Shown here one piece after another: positions 16,301 to 25,561 of a DNA stretch of 64,000 nt. Position 1 is the first letter of the stretch. Each line of letters starts with the position of its first letter. Made by a program: the position numbers and the translations under genes. This stretch comes from Chloroflexota bacterium (lineage in GTDB: Bacteria; Chloroflexota; Anaerolineae; Anaerolineales; Villigracilaceae), in assembly GCA_016195815.1 (NCBI GenBank), contig JACPYX010000021.1, positions 124,001-188,000 of the forward strand, given 5' to 3'. The notes under the pieces are model-generated. The model made no database searches and was not told where the DNA came from. It worked only from the letters and a program-made list of their open reading frames with translations.

Positions 16301-17583
16301 TGGGGAAATTTCTGCGCCTTCGCGACCGTTGGACAGCCAATCGTTGGTTGGGGCGGGTGCTTGTGTTTTTGTCGGTCTTTGGCCCGGCCACCATCACCGC
16401 CATGGCCGATAATGACGCCAGCGGCGTTGCGACCTATTCCATTGCCGGAGCGTTGCTCGGCTATCCCGTTTTATTTTTACTCACAATCATCACAGTGTTG
16501 CTTGGCATAACGCAGGAAATGGGCATGCGTCTGACGCTCGTCACACGCCGCGGCCTGGCCGATTTGATCCGCGAGAAATTCGGCGTCAAAGTTTCGTTGT
16601 TTATTTTCATTGGACTGCTCCTTGCGAATCTTGGCACGATTGTGGTTGACCTCGCGGCGGTTAATACCACCAGCGAGATGCTTGGTATTCCCACGATTCC
16701 GTTTTTGTTGGGGGTGTTGCTTCTGACTTTCGTGTTTATCACCTGGGGCAATTACAAATTGACTCAGAACATTATGTTGGCTGTTTGTTTGTTCTATTTT
16801 GCCTACATATTCTCAGCTGTCAAGGCAAAACCAGATTGGGGCCTGGCCCTGAGTAATCTGATTTTCCCCAACGGCGTAACCTGGACGGGCAAGTATATCG
16901 TCAATTACCTTGTGGTCGGCATGGGCGTGCTGGGAACTACGATTACGCCCTGGGGCCAGTTCTTCATCAGCAGTTTTGCCTTCGACAAGAAGATGGATGA
17001 GAATACGATCAAATATTCCCAATTTGAAACGTATTGGGGCGCGTTTCTGACAAATTTCTTCTCGTTCTTCATGATTGTGGCGACCGCCGCCACATTGTAT
17101 GTTCGCGGCATTCAGTTAAATTCAGGCGACCAGGCCGCCCTGGCAATCAAACCATTTGCGGGCGCGCTTGCCAGTTCTTTGTTTGCATACGGCATCCTGG
17201 CGGCAGGCTTTATGGGCATCGTCATAGTTTCCTTGTCAACGGCTTATGCCTTCTCGGAATTTTTCGGTCTCTCCGGCAGTTTGGATACCGACTTTAGAAA
17301 AAGCAGAACCTTCTATACTTTGTTCCTCGCCCAATTGCTGATCTCGGCTTTGATTCTGTTGATTCCCGGCGCTTCGTTGTTCAACCTGGCTATCGCCTCG
17401 CAGGTATTGAATGCCATGATCCTGCCGCTTGTTTTCTTTTATCTTATTCGGTTGACGAGCAGTAAAAACTTGATGGGTGGGCATGTCAATAACCGTTTTC
17501 AAAAATACTTTACTTCCGCCGCATCGGTGTTTATTGTCATCGCCTCGGCGTTTACGGTAGCTGCGGTGGTTTTCCGCTGGTAG
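16297..17583 (+). CDS. NRAMP-related divalent metal transporter
   Basis: A 428-residue polytopic protein with about 11 membrane helices. Helix 1 contains FGPATITAMADNDASGVATYS, which corresponds to the NRAMP metal-site region, but the canonical DPGN is replaced by DNDASG. The helix-6 region (SLFAYGILAAGFMGI) lacks the usual A-x-x-MPH. NRAMP-related proteins with altered sites are known to carry Mg2+ or Mn2+, so the altered site and the MgtE-N partner together favour Mg2+/Mn2+ uptake; this is inference. It is coupled to the upstream gene through an ATGA overlap and is followed by a terminator. Confidence 0.85.
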   Translation: MMGKFLRLRDRWTANRWLGRVLVFLSVFGPATITAMADNDASGVATYSIAGALLGYPVLFLLTIITVLLGITQEMGMRLTLVTRRGLADLIREKFGVKVSLFIFIGLLLANLGTIVVDLAAVNTTSEMLGIPTIPFLLGVLLLTFVFITWGNYKLTQNIMLAVCLFYFAYIFSAVKAKPDWGLALSNLIFPNGVTWTGKYIVNYLVVGMGVLGTTITPWGQFFISSFAFDKKMDENTIKYSQFETYWGAFLTNFFSFFMIVATAATLYVRGIQLNSGDQAALAIKPFAGALASSLFAYGILAAGFMGIVIVSLSTAYAFSEFFGLSGSLDTDFRKSRTFYTLFLAQLLISALILLIPGASLFNLAIASQVLNAMILPLVFFYLIRLTSSKNLMGGHVNNRFQKYFTSAASVFIVIASAFTVAAVVFRW

Positions 17584-17600
17584 GAAATTTGAAAATATTT

Positions 17601-17647
17601 GGCGCAGGTTCCGCTGTTTTCTCTCAACGGGCCTGCGCTTTATTTTT
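17601..17647 (+). terminator. Probable terminator after the NRAMP gene
   Basis: GCGCAGG (17602-17608) and CCTGCGC (17632-17638) can pair across a 23-base loop, followed by TTTATTTTTA. The loop is long, so efficiency is uncertain. Confidence 0.55.
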
Positions 17648-17713
17648 ACGCTTGCCAGCCGGATGATTTGAGTCTATACTTTATTCAATCTTAGGACCAA
17701 AGGAGTTGCAGGC

Positions 17714-18151
17714 ATGATTAATGTTCGCGATTTGATCCGCAAAAAAGGCGGCCAGATATTCTCGGTCAAGCCTGATTCCGCCGTGCTGGACGCCTTGAAA
17801 CTGATGGCCGAAAAAAATACGGGCGCGATGCTGGTCATGGATGGGAACAAAGTAGTGGGCATCCTGTCTGAACGCGACTGCGTGCGCAAGCTGGAACTGG
17901 ATGGCAGAACTGCCAAGAGCACAAAGGTCAGTGAAATCATGACCGGCAAAGTGTTGTACGTTGAAGTCTCTCAGTCCCTGGATGAATGTATGGCGATCAT
18001 GATTGACAAAAACATTCGCCACCTGCCGGTGTACGAAGAAGGCAAATTGCTCGGGCTCATCTCCGTCCGCGATGTGCTCAAGGAGGTCGTGGACTATCAG
18101 AAATTCATGATTACCCAACTGGAGCATTACATTTCCGGCGCCCGCCAATAA
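17714..18151 (+). CDS. CBS-domain pair protein
   Basis: A 145-residue protein made of two CBS domains, residues about 10-65 ([23 protein letters not shown]) and 75-135 ([33 protein letters not shown]). Such stand-alone Bateman modules bind adenine nucleotides and often regulate partner enzymes or channels; the partner is not evident. It has its own ribosome site AAAGGAG and a TATACT -10 candidate at about 17676, and ends at a strong terminator, so it is a single-gene unit. Confidence 0.9.
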   Translation: MINVRDLIRKKGGQIFSVKPDSAVLDALKLMAEKNTGAMLVMDGNKVVGILSERDCVRKLELDGRTAKSTKVSEIMTGKVLYVEVSQSLDECMAIMIDKNIRHLPVYEEGKLLGLISVRDVLKEVVDYQKFMITQLEHYISGARQ

Positions 18152-18169
18152 CGATCAATCAACTTTGTT

Positions 18170-18206
18170 CCGCCGTCCTGCAAACGAGGACGGCGGTTGT
18201 GTTTTT
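18170..18206 (+). terminator. Intrinsic terminator after the CBS gene
   Basis: CCGCCGTCCT (18170-18179) and AGGACGGCGG (18187-18196) form a perfect 10-bp GC stem followed by TTGTGTTTTTAG. Confidence 0.9.
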
Positions 18207-18255
18207 AGTTTGCACGTCATTTCGTTTAGGTTATACTTTCTCTATTGGAGTCCCC

Positions 18256-20136
18256 ATGTCTGACATAGACCTTGCCCGGCTCAAACCCCTGCTTGAACCT
18301 TACATGTCCCTTGGCCGATCAGGGCTTCTACCCGCCCTGCATACAGCTCAAAAGGTTTACGGCTGGCTTCCGCAGGAAGCCGCCGCCGAAATTGCGAAAT
18401 CTTTGCGCGTGCCGCTTGCAGATGTGCATGGCGTGATCGAATTCTATTCATTGTTTTACAACGAACCGACTGGCAAGCGAGTCATCCGCGTTTGTACCGA
18501 CCAGGCCTGTGCGCTCAAAGGCGCAGATGGACTCCTGAAACGTCTCCGCAAACAGCATGGCGTGAAAGCGGGTCAAACGACCCCGGACGGGACTCTGACC
18601 ATTGAGGCGAGTCCCTGCCTGGGGCTTTGTGAACAGGCTCCCGCAGTGTGGACGGTGGGGGACGGCTCAGAAAGTAATCGTCCGCGTTCCGCAGTCTACG
18701 GTCTGATCCGTTTGTTGACTGCCAATTGCGGGAACGGAACAACATCCCTTGCGAAGTATGGCGAGTATGCCGCGTTGCAGAAAGCGCTGGGGATGAAACG
18801 CGAAGACGTGATCAACGAGATCAAGGCTTCCGGCCTGGTTGGACGCGGCGGCGCGGCTTTTCCGGCCGGAGTCAAATGGGAGGGCGCGGCCAAAGCGGAA
18901 GGCCAGCCCAAATATGTCGTCTGCAATGCCGATGAGTCCGAGCCTGGCACATTCAAGGATCGCATCCTTTTGCTCGATGACCCGCATCGCACGATTGAAG
19001 GCATGTGCATTGCCGCCTACGCCATCGGCGCGACCAAAGGATACATTTATTTGCGCGGCGAGTATCCGTATATTTTGCCTGTGCTTGAAAATGCTTTGAG
19101 TGAAGCGCGCCGCGCGGGCTATTTGAATGAAGATTTCGATATTGAAATCCGCCTCGGCGCGGGCGCTTATATTTGCGGCGAGGAGACTGCGTTGTTTGAG
19201 TCCATCGAAGGCAAGCGCGGCTTCCCGCGCGTCAAGCCGCCTTTCCCGACGACTCATGGTTTGTTTGGCAAGCCGACCGTCATCAATAATGTCGAGACTC
19301 TGTGTAATGTGCCTTTGATTATCAAGGAGGGCGCCGCGACTTATCGTCAGATTGGAACGGAGAAATCCACCGGCCCCAAATTGTTCTGTGTTTCGGGAGA
19401 TGTTGCCAGGCCCGGACTCTATGAGGTGGCTTTTGGGATGAGCCTGCGCGATTTGCTTGGCATGGCCGGCGGAGTTGCGAGCGGGAAACATCTGAAGGCC
19501 GTGCTGTTCGGCGGCGCGGCGGGCGCGTTCGCGACCCCCGACCAGCTTGATGTAAAGCTGACATTTGAAGATTTGCGCGCGGCTGGTTTGCCGCTGGGTT
19601 CAGGCGTGGTGATGGTCTTCGACGAGACGCGTGACATGCGAGATGTGTTGGCTCGTCTTGGCAAATTCTTCGCGCATGAATCGTGCGGCAAATGTTATCC
19701 ATGCCAGATGGGCACGCAGAGACAGAAAGAAATCCTGGATCGGATTGCGGCGGGAAAAATCATCGAGGGTGACCTTGAACGTTTGCAGGATGTGGGCTGG
19801 ACGATGACGGACGCGTCGCTGTGCGGCCTGGGCCAGACGGCGGCGAGTGCGGTGTTATCTGCAATGAAGTTGTGGCCGGAAATGTTTCAAGCTGGAAGGT
19901 TGGAAGGTTTGAAAGTTGCAAAGGCAAAGAAAAACGATAAGGGCGGAAAGAAGATTGGAAAAGCTTCCAAAGCGAAGATGGCAAGGAAGCCAGCGGCGAA
20001 AAAAGCTGTTGTAAAAAAGTCAAAGCCGGCGAACAAGGCAAAACCTGTCGAGAAGAAAGTTTCAAAACCGAAATCAGTAAAGGGCAAGTCGAAGCCGAAG
20101 AAGAATGTTACTCGTAAGCCTGCGAAGAAAGGCTAG
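18256..20136 (+). CDS. nuoEF: NuoE-NuoF fusion, NADH-oxidising diaphorase of a formate dehydrogenase, with lysine-rich tail
   Basis: A 626-residue fusion. Residues 1-160 are a NuoE-type thioredoxin-like [2Fe-2S] domain (cysteines in [10 protein letters not shown] and CLGLC). Residues 165-540 are NuoF, with the NADH/FMN region [15 protein letters not shown], an FMN block [13 protein letters not shown], and the [4Fe-4S] ligands in [14 protein letters not shown]. It passes electrons between NAD(H) and iron-sulfur clusters. The last 74 residues are a histone-H1-like tail with 30 lysines and no equivalent in NuoF. The junction DNA is a repeat of the GGTTGGAAGGTTTGAAAG type. The start at 18256 follows TTGGAG. 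It forms one unit with the next two genes. Confidence 0.92.
   Translation: MSDIDLARLKPLLEPYMSLGRSGLLPALHTAQKVYGWLPQEAAAEIAKSLRVPLADVHGVIEFYSLFYNEPTGKRVIRVCTDQACALKGADGLLKRLRKQHGVKAGQTTPDGTLTIEASPCLGLCEQAPAVWTVGDGSESNRPRSAVYGLIRLLTANCGNGTTSLAKYGEYAALQKALGMKREDVINEIKASGLVGRGGAAFPAGVKWEGAAKAEGQPKYVVCNADESEPGTFKDRILLLDDPHRTIEGMCIAAYAIGATKGYIYLRGEYPYILPVLENALSEARRAGYLNEDFDIEIRLGAGAYICGEETALFESIEGKRGFPRVKPPFPTTHGLFGKPTVINNVETLCNVPLIIKEGAATYRQIGTEKSTGPKLFCVSGDVARPGLYEVAFGMSLRDLLGMAGGVASGKHLKAVLFGGAAGAFATPDQLDVKLTFEDLRAAGLPLGSGVVMVFDETRDMRDVLARLGKFFAHESCGKCYPCQMGTQRQKEILDRIAAGKIIEGDLERLQDVGWTMTDASLCGLGQTAASAVLSAMKLWPEMFQAGRLEGLKVAKAKKNDKGGKKIGKASKAKMARKPAAKKAVVKKSKPANKAKPVEKKVSKPKSVKGKSKPKKNVTRKPAKKG
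19886..19922 (+). repeat. TTTCAA-type repeat at the NuoF-tail junction
   Basis: A run of GGAAGGTTGGAAGGTTTGAAAG-like units in the coding strand, the reverse complement of the CTTTCAACCTTCCAA units at 41671, 44199 and 50052. It lies exactly where NuoF homology stops and the lysine-rich tail begins. Confidence 0.5.
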
Positions 20137-20150
20137 AGTGTTGAGACATT

Positions 20151-20849
20151 ATGACTGAAAACGTAACCCTCACAATTGACGGAAAGCAAGTCTCTGTCGA
20201 GTCAGACACAACTTTATTGAAAGCCGCGCAACAGATCGGCGTGGATATTCCAACGATCTGCTTCCACGAAGCGACCACGTCCAACGCGCTGTGTAGAATC
20301 TGTGTCGTCGAAGTGGAGGGGCAGAGACTGCTCCAGCCTGCCTGCATTGTCAAAGCCGCGCAGGATATGAAGGTCCGGACGCGAAGCGAAAAAGTAGTCC
20401 GCGCCCGCCGCACCGTTTTGGAAATGCTGGCCTCGACGATGGACCTGTCCGACGCGCCTGAAATCCTGACCATGATGGATGAATACGGCGCGAGCGCAGA
20501 GAGATTCCCGGATGCCGAGCGCCGCGAGTCTGAAGTCAAAGACGATAACCCGATGTATGTGCGCGATTATTCGAAGTGCCTGTTGTGCTGGCGCTGTGTG
20601 CAGGTCTGCGCCGAGGATGCGCAATATACATTTGCGATCAACTTTGATGGGCGCGGCTTCGAGACGCAGATCGGCACTTTCTTCGACAGGAGTATTCCCG
20701 AAACTTCGTGTGTGCTGTGCGGACAATGCGTCGCGGTCTGCCCGACGGGCGCGCTGAAGCCGAAGCGCGAGTTTCTGTTGGAACAGGGCATGAGTCCAAA
20801 TGAGATCAGTGTGTTGAATACGGGAAGAAAACGCAGGAAAGAAAAATAA
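20151..20849 (+). CDS. NuoG N-terminal-like/HoxU-like iron-sulfur protein
   Basis: A 232-residue electron-transfer subunit. The N-terminal plant-type [2Fe-2S] domain has C-x11-C-x2-C in [15 protein letters not shown] with a further Cys after about 16 residues. Then come a short linker and two [4Fe-4S] ferredoxin motifs, [11 protein letters not shown] and [15 protein letters not shown]. In complex I and in FdsA-type formate dehydrogenases this segment is fused to the catalytic subunit; here it is a separate protein between the NuoEF fusion and the formate dehydrogenase. It should relay electrons from formate oxidation to the FMN site. It starts 14 bases after the previous stop. Confidence 0.9.
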   Translation: MTENVTLTIDGKQVSVESDTTLLKAAQQIGVDIPTICFHEATTSNALCRICVVEVEGQRLLQPACIVKAAQDMKVRTRSEKVVRARRTVLEMLASTMDLSDAPEILTMMDEYGASAERFPDAERRESEVKDDNPMYVRDYSKCLLCWRCVQVCAEDAQYTFAINFDGRGFETQIGTFFDRSIPETSCVLCGQCVAVCPTGALKPKREFLLEQGMSPNEISVLNTGRKRRKEK

Positions 20850-20925
20850 CCGCAAAGAGCGCGAAGGCCGCGAAGAAAAATAAAAAGACTTTGCGTTCCT
20901 GGCGGGCTTCGCGGTTCGTCTTTTT
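20848..20925 (+). repeat. Imperfect inverted repeat of the ACCGCAAAG type between genes
   Basis: AACCGCAAAGAGCGCGAAG at the left and CTTTGCG...CTTCGCGGTT at the right can fold into a long imperfect hairpin occupying most of the spacer between two operon genes. Together with the element at 31601 it belongs to a class of dispersed intergenic hairpins. It may lower or stabilise expression of the downstream gene. Confidence 0.5.
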
Positions 20926-20934
20926 GGAGGTACG

Positions 20935-23094
20935 ATGATTAAGCCTGATCGAATAGTCACCACCACCTGTCCCTATTGCGGCGTGGGTTGCAATTTAGAG
21001 TTACACGTCAAAGATGACTTTATCTTCAAAGTCACTTCGCCGTTTGATTCGCCCGTCAATCACGGCAACTTATGTGTAAAGGGGCGTTTTGGCTATGATT
21101 ATATTTACCATCCCAAGCGCGTGACAACTCCTTTGATTCGAAAAACAAAACAAGAAGCAGGCAGACGCACACAAGCCTTTGACCTTTCCGAGTGGCGCGA
21201 AGTTTCGTGGGATGAGGCCCTCGATTACGCCGCAGACCGGCTCGTGGAAATTTACAAGCGCGGCGGCTCGGACGCGATGGCGGTCTACTGTTGTGCCAAA
21301 GCCACCAACGAAGATAATTATCTTTTGCAAAAGATGTATCGTTCCATCTTCCGCACCAACAACGTGGACCATTGCACGCGCCTGTGCCACGCCGGTTCGG
21401 TGGTTGCACTTCAACAGGCGGTCGGTTCGTCGGCCATGAGCAACACCGCCTCGCAGGTGATTCAAAATGATGTCTTCATCGTCACCGGCTCGAACACGAC
21501 CGAAAATCATCCCATCATTAGCCTGCAGATGAAGGAAGCCGTCCAGAAGCATGGCGCAAAAATGATTGTCGTTGACCCGCGCCGCATCGAGCTGGTGGAT
21601 TTCGCCGATCTGTGGCTGCCGCTCAAGCCCGGCACGAACGTGCCCGTCTTCACGGCCATGGCGTATGTGATCGTCACGGAAAATCTGGTCAATCACGATT
21701 TCATCAACGATCGCACCGAGGGCTACACCGAGTTCCTCGCCTCGCTCGAAGATTTCACGCCGGAGTATGCCGAAAAAATTTCCGGCGTGCCTGCCGAAGA
21801 TATCCGCAAGGCCGCGCGCATGTATGCCACTGCGAAGAACGCCGCCATCTATTGGGGCATGGGCATCTCGCAGCTTTCGCATGGCACAGCCAGCGCGCTG
21901 GCTTTGATTCATCTTGCGTTTCTCACCGGCCACATCGGACGCGATGGCACGGGACTCAATCCGTTGCGCGGACAAAACAACGTGCAGGGCGCCAGCGACA
22001 TGGGCGCCATGCCGTTTCATTATCCCGGCTACATGCGCGTTGACAATGAAGACAACGCTGCGAAATGGGAAAAAACCTGGAACATCGAAGCGGGCGGTTT
22101 GAGTCGCAAACTCGGCCTCACCACGACGGAAATTTTGAGTCACGCGCATGAAGGCGGCGTGCGTGCCCTCTACATCATGGGCGAGAATCCGATGATGTCC
22201 GAGCCGAATTTGAATGAGACGCGCAAGCACATGGAGCAGTTGGAATTTCTCGTCGCGCAGGATATTTTCATCAACGAGTCCGGCGCGTTTGCGGATGTGT
22301 TCCTGCCCGCGACGCCCTTCGCGGAAAAGGATGGGACCTTCAGCAACACAGACCGGCGCGTGCAGCGCGTACGCGCCGCGCAGAAGCCGCGCGGACAATC
22401 GCGCCCCGACTGGCAGATCATCTGCGATCTGGCGCTGCGCCTCGAATCCCGGCTTGGGCGGGTCACCGCCAAATGGGATTATTCCAACCCCGAAGAAATC
22501 CTGCGCGAGATGGCGGGCGTCAATCTCGATTATGCGGGCATCACATATGAACGCATTGACAAAGTCGGCTTGATCTATCCCGTGCCAAATATGAATCATC
22601 CCGGCACGCCGACTCTCTTCAAAGATTCCTTCCCGCGCGGACGCGGCAAATTCCACGTGTTGGATTATGTTCCGGTCATGGAAGAGGCCGACGATGAATT
22701 CCCGTTCATCCTGACGACCGGCCGCGTGCTCGAACACTGGCACGGCGGCACGATGACGCGCAACTCGGCATTGAACGAAGCCTACCCCGAAGCGCGGGTC
22801 CAGATGCATCCCGCCGACGCTGAAATGCACGGCATCCGCGACGGCGACCCGGTCAAAGTCCAGAGCAGACGCGGCGAAGTGGTTCTGCGCGCCACCGTCA
22901 CTGAAAAAACAACGGTCGGCGTGGTCTTCATCCCGTTCCATTTTGCCGAGGCCGCCGCCAATTTATTGACGAACGACGCGCTCGACCCGCAGGCCAAAAT
23001 TCCCGAATTCAAAGCCTGCGCGGTGCAGGTCTTTCCCGCAAGGGAAGATGAGCTGGCGCATCCAGATGTTATGTTATCGCGTGGACGATATTGA
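20935..23094 (+). CDS. fdhA: Formate dehydrogenase catalytic (molybdopterin) subunit, cysteine type
   Basis: A 719-residue molybdopterin oxidoreductase, close in length to E. coli FdhH. The N-terminal [4Fe-4S] ligands are C12, C15, C19 and C47. The active-site segment is TRLCHAGSV with Cys151 and His152, so the metal ligand is Cys, not selenocysteine. MGD-binding blocks ([40 protein letters not shown]) and a C-terminal molydopterin-dinucleotide domain ([11 protein letters not shown]) follow. With the NuoEF fusion and the ferredoxin-like subunit it forms a soluble NAD-linked formate dehydrogenase or CO2 reductase. The direction in vivo cannot be told. Confidence 0.92.
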   Translation: MIKPDRIVTTTCPYCGVGCNLELHVKDDFIFKVTSPFDSPVNHGNLCVKGRFGYDYIYHPKRVTTPLIRKTKQEAGRRTQAFDLSEWREVSWDEALDYAADRLVEIYKRGGSDAMAVYCCAKATNEDNYLLQKMYRSIFRTNNVDHCTRLCHAGSVVALQQAVGSSAMSNTASQVIQNDVFIVTGSNTTENHPIISLQMKEAVQKHGAKMIVVDPRRIELVDFADLWLPLKPGTNVPVFTAMAYVIVTENLVNHDFINDRTEGYTEFLASLEDFTPEYAEKISGVPAEDIRKAARMYATAKNAAIYWGMGISQLSHGTASALALIHLAFLTGHIGRDGTGLNPLRGQNNVQGASDMGAMPFHYPGYMRVDNEDNAAKWEKTWNIEAGGLSRKLGLTTTEILSHAHEGGVRALYIMGENPMMSEPNLNETRKHMEQLEFLVAQDIFINESGAFADVFLPATPFAEKDGTFSNTDRRVQRVRAAQKPRGQSRPDWQIICDLALRLESRLGRVTAKWDYSNPEEILREMAGVNLDYAGITYERIDKVGLIYPVPNMNHPGTPTLFKDSFPRGRGKFHVLDYVPVMEEADDEFPFILTTGRVLEHWHGGTMTRNSALNEAYPEARVQMHPADAEMHGIRDGDPVKVQSRRGEVVLRATVTEKTTVGVVFIPFHFAEAAANLLTNDALDPQAKIPEFKACAVQVFPAREDELAHPDVMLSRGRY

Positions 23095-23108
23095 TTCGAC
23101 AACAAGTC

Positions 23109-23131
23109 CCCTCTCCCATTTTGGGAGAGGG
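23109..23131 (+). repeat. REP-like palindrome
   Basis: CCCTCTCCCA and TGGGAGAGGG form a perfect 10-bp stem with loop TTT, followed by CAGAGTGAGGGCG. Elements of the same design lie in frame in the ABC ATPase (1268) and alaS (43364). Confidence 0.7.
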
Positions 23132-23167
23132 CAGAGTGAGGGCGCGGTGCCGCGAAGGCACGCAGGT

Positions 23168-23344
23168 TTAAATCAGAACTCGGAGATTTATAAATCTCCG
23201 AGTTCTTTGTTTCACGCTGTTGATGTTTTGAAAATCAATGAATACATCGTAACCGTGATTGGTCAAGGTCTGATAAATGAACAATGCCCACGCTTTGTTC
23301 GTGCGGCGGTAACTGATGAAAACGGTCTTCTCGATGCGCCCCAT
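23168..23344 (-). pseudogene. Truncated TIR-domain gene (N-terminal remnant)
   Basis: A 58-codon frame on the minus strand with a good ribosome site (GAGGAG). Residues 5-42 read KTVFISYRRTNKAW...LTNHGYDVFIDFQNINS, the start of a bacterial TIR domain: the first beta strand with FISYRR and the second with GYDVF-D. The rest of the domain, including the catalytic Glu region, is missing. Homology stops where a terminator palindrome (23175-23206) begins, and the frame runs on into it for 16 residues. Full-length relatives serve in NAD-cleaving defence or signalling systems. This copy should be inactive; it looks like a decayed accessory gene. Confidence 0.7.
23175..23206. terminator. Perfect 32-base palindrome, bidirectional terminator
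   Basis: AGAACTCGGAGATTTA is followed directly by its reverse complement (23191-23206), then TTTGTTT on the plus strand. It would end the formate dehydrogenase operon. Confidence 0.8.
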
Positions 23345-23387
23345 AAGCGGCTCCTCGTGTTTGTCCTGAAAGCATTATACGGGAAAA

Positions 23388-24038
23388 TTATTCATCTCGG
23401 TTTCCGAATGACCAGCTCAGATCGGTGTGCAAAATTTCAGCCGAATACATTTTGTCTGTGATCGGATTTAAACGCGCCGCCATTTTCTTGGTGATGAGCG
23501 GGATGGATTTTTGGCTGTAGAATTTTTTGTATAACTTCGTTGTGCTGTCTTCGTTCCATGCCCAATCGGTGAGCGGAAACTTTGATACATCGAACGGACG
23601 CGTGTAGCCGCGCAGGGTTTTGCTCTGGTGAGTGGATGCGTAATGCTCGAAGTAGGTCATCACCAGTTCGCGCAGATTCTTGTGAACTGCTTCGCGGAAT
23701 CCGAGATTGATGTAGTTGGATTTTGCCAGCGCGCCCCAGCGGCCGTCGTATTGATAAAGCGCCAGCACGTGATCGTCGTCCGCACCCGGATCCGGCGCGA
23801 GGTCCAGAATGAGCGGTTTGAATCCCAGCCGCCATAAAGCCAGCGCGGCAAATAGTCCGCCGTCGAGACAATGGCTTTGATTGTCGAGCATCACGTTCAG
23901 TGGGGAACGGTCGCGCTCCACGGCTTTGTATGGCATGGCGTCCAGATATTGCTGGATCAGGAACGGGGTTTGCAGGCTTCTGAAAACGTTCAGCAAGTCT
24001 GCGGGCAAATGAGATTCGAATGTAAAGATGATGGACAT
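23388..24038 (-). CDS. Transglutaminase/papain-like fold protein, function unknown
   Basis: A 216-residue cytoplasmic protein. The segment SHCLDGGLFAALALWRLGF followed about 25 residues later by DDDHVLALY looks like the Cys at a helix N-terminus and the His strand of a transglutaminase-like cysteine-protease fold, with YINLG as a possible third region. I recognise no named family. It precedes the truncated TIR gene on the same strand and follows zwf by 23 bases, so it may be co-transcribed with the pgl-gnd-zwf operon. No signal peptide is seen. Confidence 0.6.
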   Translation of the reverse strand: MSIIFTFESHLPADLLNVFRSLQTPFLIQQYLDAMPYKAVERDRSPLNVMLDNQSHCLDGGLFAALALWRLGFKPLILDLAPDPGADDDHVLALYQYDGRWGALAKSNYINLGFREAVHKNLRELVMTYFEHYASTHQSKTLRGYTRPFDVSKFPLTDWAWNEDSTTKLYKKFYSQKSIPLITKKMAARLNPITDKMYSAEILHTDLSWSFGNRDE

Positions 24039-24061
24039 GATCGGCTCACGGACTGGAAATT

Positions 24062-25522
24062 TTAGCCCACGCGCCCGTCCCAGTTCGACCAGGACCGTCC
24101 ATCGCGGCTTAATAATTTGTCCGCTTCGGCTGGTCCCCAGTCGCCGGATTTATATTCGGGCAGTGGTTGTTTCTGTGCATCCCAGGTTTCGATGATCGGA
24201 TCAATCAATGCCCAGGCGGTTTCCACTTCGTCGGCGCGCGTGAAGAGGGACGCGTCCCCCGCCAGGGCGTCCAGTAAGAGGCGTTCATAAGATTCGGGAA
24301 TGGCCGTTTTGCCGAAAGAGTCCGCGTAATGAAATTCCATATCCACCGAGCGCATGTCTGCCGCCGTATCCGGGACTTTGGCTTCAAAGCGCCAGTGAAT
24401 GCCCTCGTCAGGCTGGAGGTAAAGTACCAGCATGTTTGGCGTTATCCTGCCCTGCGCGGTGGGGAAGAGCAGGTGCGGCGGTTCTTTGAACTCGATTGTG
24501 ATCTGTGAAAGTTTTTGAGCCAGCTGTTTGCCGGAACGCAGGTAGAACGGCACACCCTGCCAGCGCCAGTTATCAATTTGCAGACGCAGGGCGGCATAGG
24601 TTGGTGTGGTCGAGTCGGCTTTCACGCCTTCTTCGGCGCGATAACCTTTATATTGCGCCAGCACTGTATTATTGAGAATGTTCTCCTGTTTGACCGGCTG
24701 GATGGAACTCAACACTTTGACCTTTTCGTTACGCAATGCGCTCGCTTCGAACGAAGAGGGCGGCTCCATGGCTACCAGCGAGACCAGTTGCAGCAGGTGG
24801 TTTTGAAGCATATCGCGCACCACGCCAATCGTGTCATAGTAACCGGCGCGGTGTTCCACGCCGACCTGTTCCGCGACGGTGATCTCTACATGGTCAATGT
24901 AATTGCGATTCCACAACGGCTCGAAGATGGTGTTGGCGAAACGCGTCACCAGAATATTCTGCACGGTCTCTTTGCCGAGGTAATGGTCAATCCGATAGAT
25001 TTGATTCTCGGTCAAGGTCTTGTGGATTTGCGCGTTCAAACTTTGCGCGGAAGCGAGATCAATGCCGAAGGGTTTTTCAATGACCACGCGCCGCCAGCCG
25101 CCGTTTTCGCGCAGTTGGCCGCTCAGTCCGAGCAGGTCAATGATGTTCGGGAAGATATCGGGCGGGGTCGCCATGTAGTAGATGCGATTGCCCGTGCCGC
25201 CATCCCATTTGTCCAGGATGCCGCCCAGTTTTTTGAAATCCGCCAGGTCGGTGTAGCGGCCCTGTTGATAGGTCAAATTGGACGCGAAGTTCTTCCATTC
25301 TTCTTCGCTGTATTTGAAGGATGCAAATTGTTTCATCCCGTCTGCGAGGCGGGCGTGGAACTGGTCTTCGCTGAAGGCGGTGTTGCCGCTGCCAACGATG
25401 CGGAACTTTTTCGGCATCCGTCCTTTGCGAAATAAATTGAATAGCGACGGCACAAGTTTGCGCTGGGTCAAATCACCCGAAGCGCCGAAGATCACTATTG
25501 AAGTTGGTAAAGTATTGTTCAT
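24062..25522 (-). CDS. zwf: Glucose-6-phosphate 1-dehydrogenase
   Basis: A 486-residue enzyme with the NADP-binding GASGDLTQRKL at the N-terminus, the substrate/catalytic segment RIDHYLGKETVQN containing the active-site residues, and the FANTIFEPLWNRNYIDHVEIT block. It oxidises glucose 6-phosphate to 6-phosphogluconolactone, the first step of the oxidative pentose-phosphate path. It is the third gene of the operon pgl-gnd-zwf, 39 bases after gnd. The spacer holds a small CCCCTCCGGGAGGGG hairpin. Confidence 0.96.
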   Translation of the reverse strand: MNNTLPTSIVIFGASGDLTQRKLVPSLFNLFRKGRMPKKFRIVGSGNTAFSEDQFHARLADGMKQFASFKYSEEEWKNFASNLTYQQGRYTDLADFKKLGGILDKWDGGTGNRIYYMATPPDIFPNIIDLLGLSGQLRENGGWRRVVIEKPFGIDLASAQSLNAQIHKTLTENQIYRIDHYLGKETVQNILVTRFANTIFEPLWNRNYIDHVEITVAEQVGVEHRAGYYDTIGVVRDMLQNHLLQLVSLVAMEPPSSFEASALRNEKVKVLSSIQPVKQENILNNTVLAQYKGYRAEEGVKADSTTPTYAALRLQIDNWRWQGVPFYLRSGKQLAQKLSQITIEFKEPPHLLFPTAQGRITPNMLVLYLQPDEGIHWRFEAKVPDTAADMRSVDMEFHYADSFGKTAIPESYERLLLDALAGDASLFTRADEVETAWALIDPIIETWDAQKQPLPEYKSGDWGPAEADKLLSRDGRSWSNWDGRVG

Positions 25523-25536
25523 GGTTGCGACCTCTC

Positions 25537-25553
25537 TTATCCCCTCCGGGAGG
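25537..25553. repeat. Short GC hairpin between gnd and zwf
   Basis: CCCCTCC and GGAGGGG pair perfectly with almost no loop. It sits just upstream of zwf and may be a relic of the REP-like palindromes found elsewhere in the window. Confidence 0.4.
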
Positions 25554-25561
25554 GGTTCTTC

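Noticed and set aside
21070-22941. Long open frame on the minus strand opposite fdhA
   Set aside because: It has no recognisable domain, its composition is a mirror of the fdhA codon bias, and it overlaps a well-supported gene over its whole length.
20935-23094. Selenocysteine in formate dehydrogenase
   Set aside because: The active-site codon is TGC (Cys151) and there is no in-frame TGA, so no recoding is needed.
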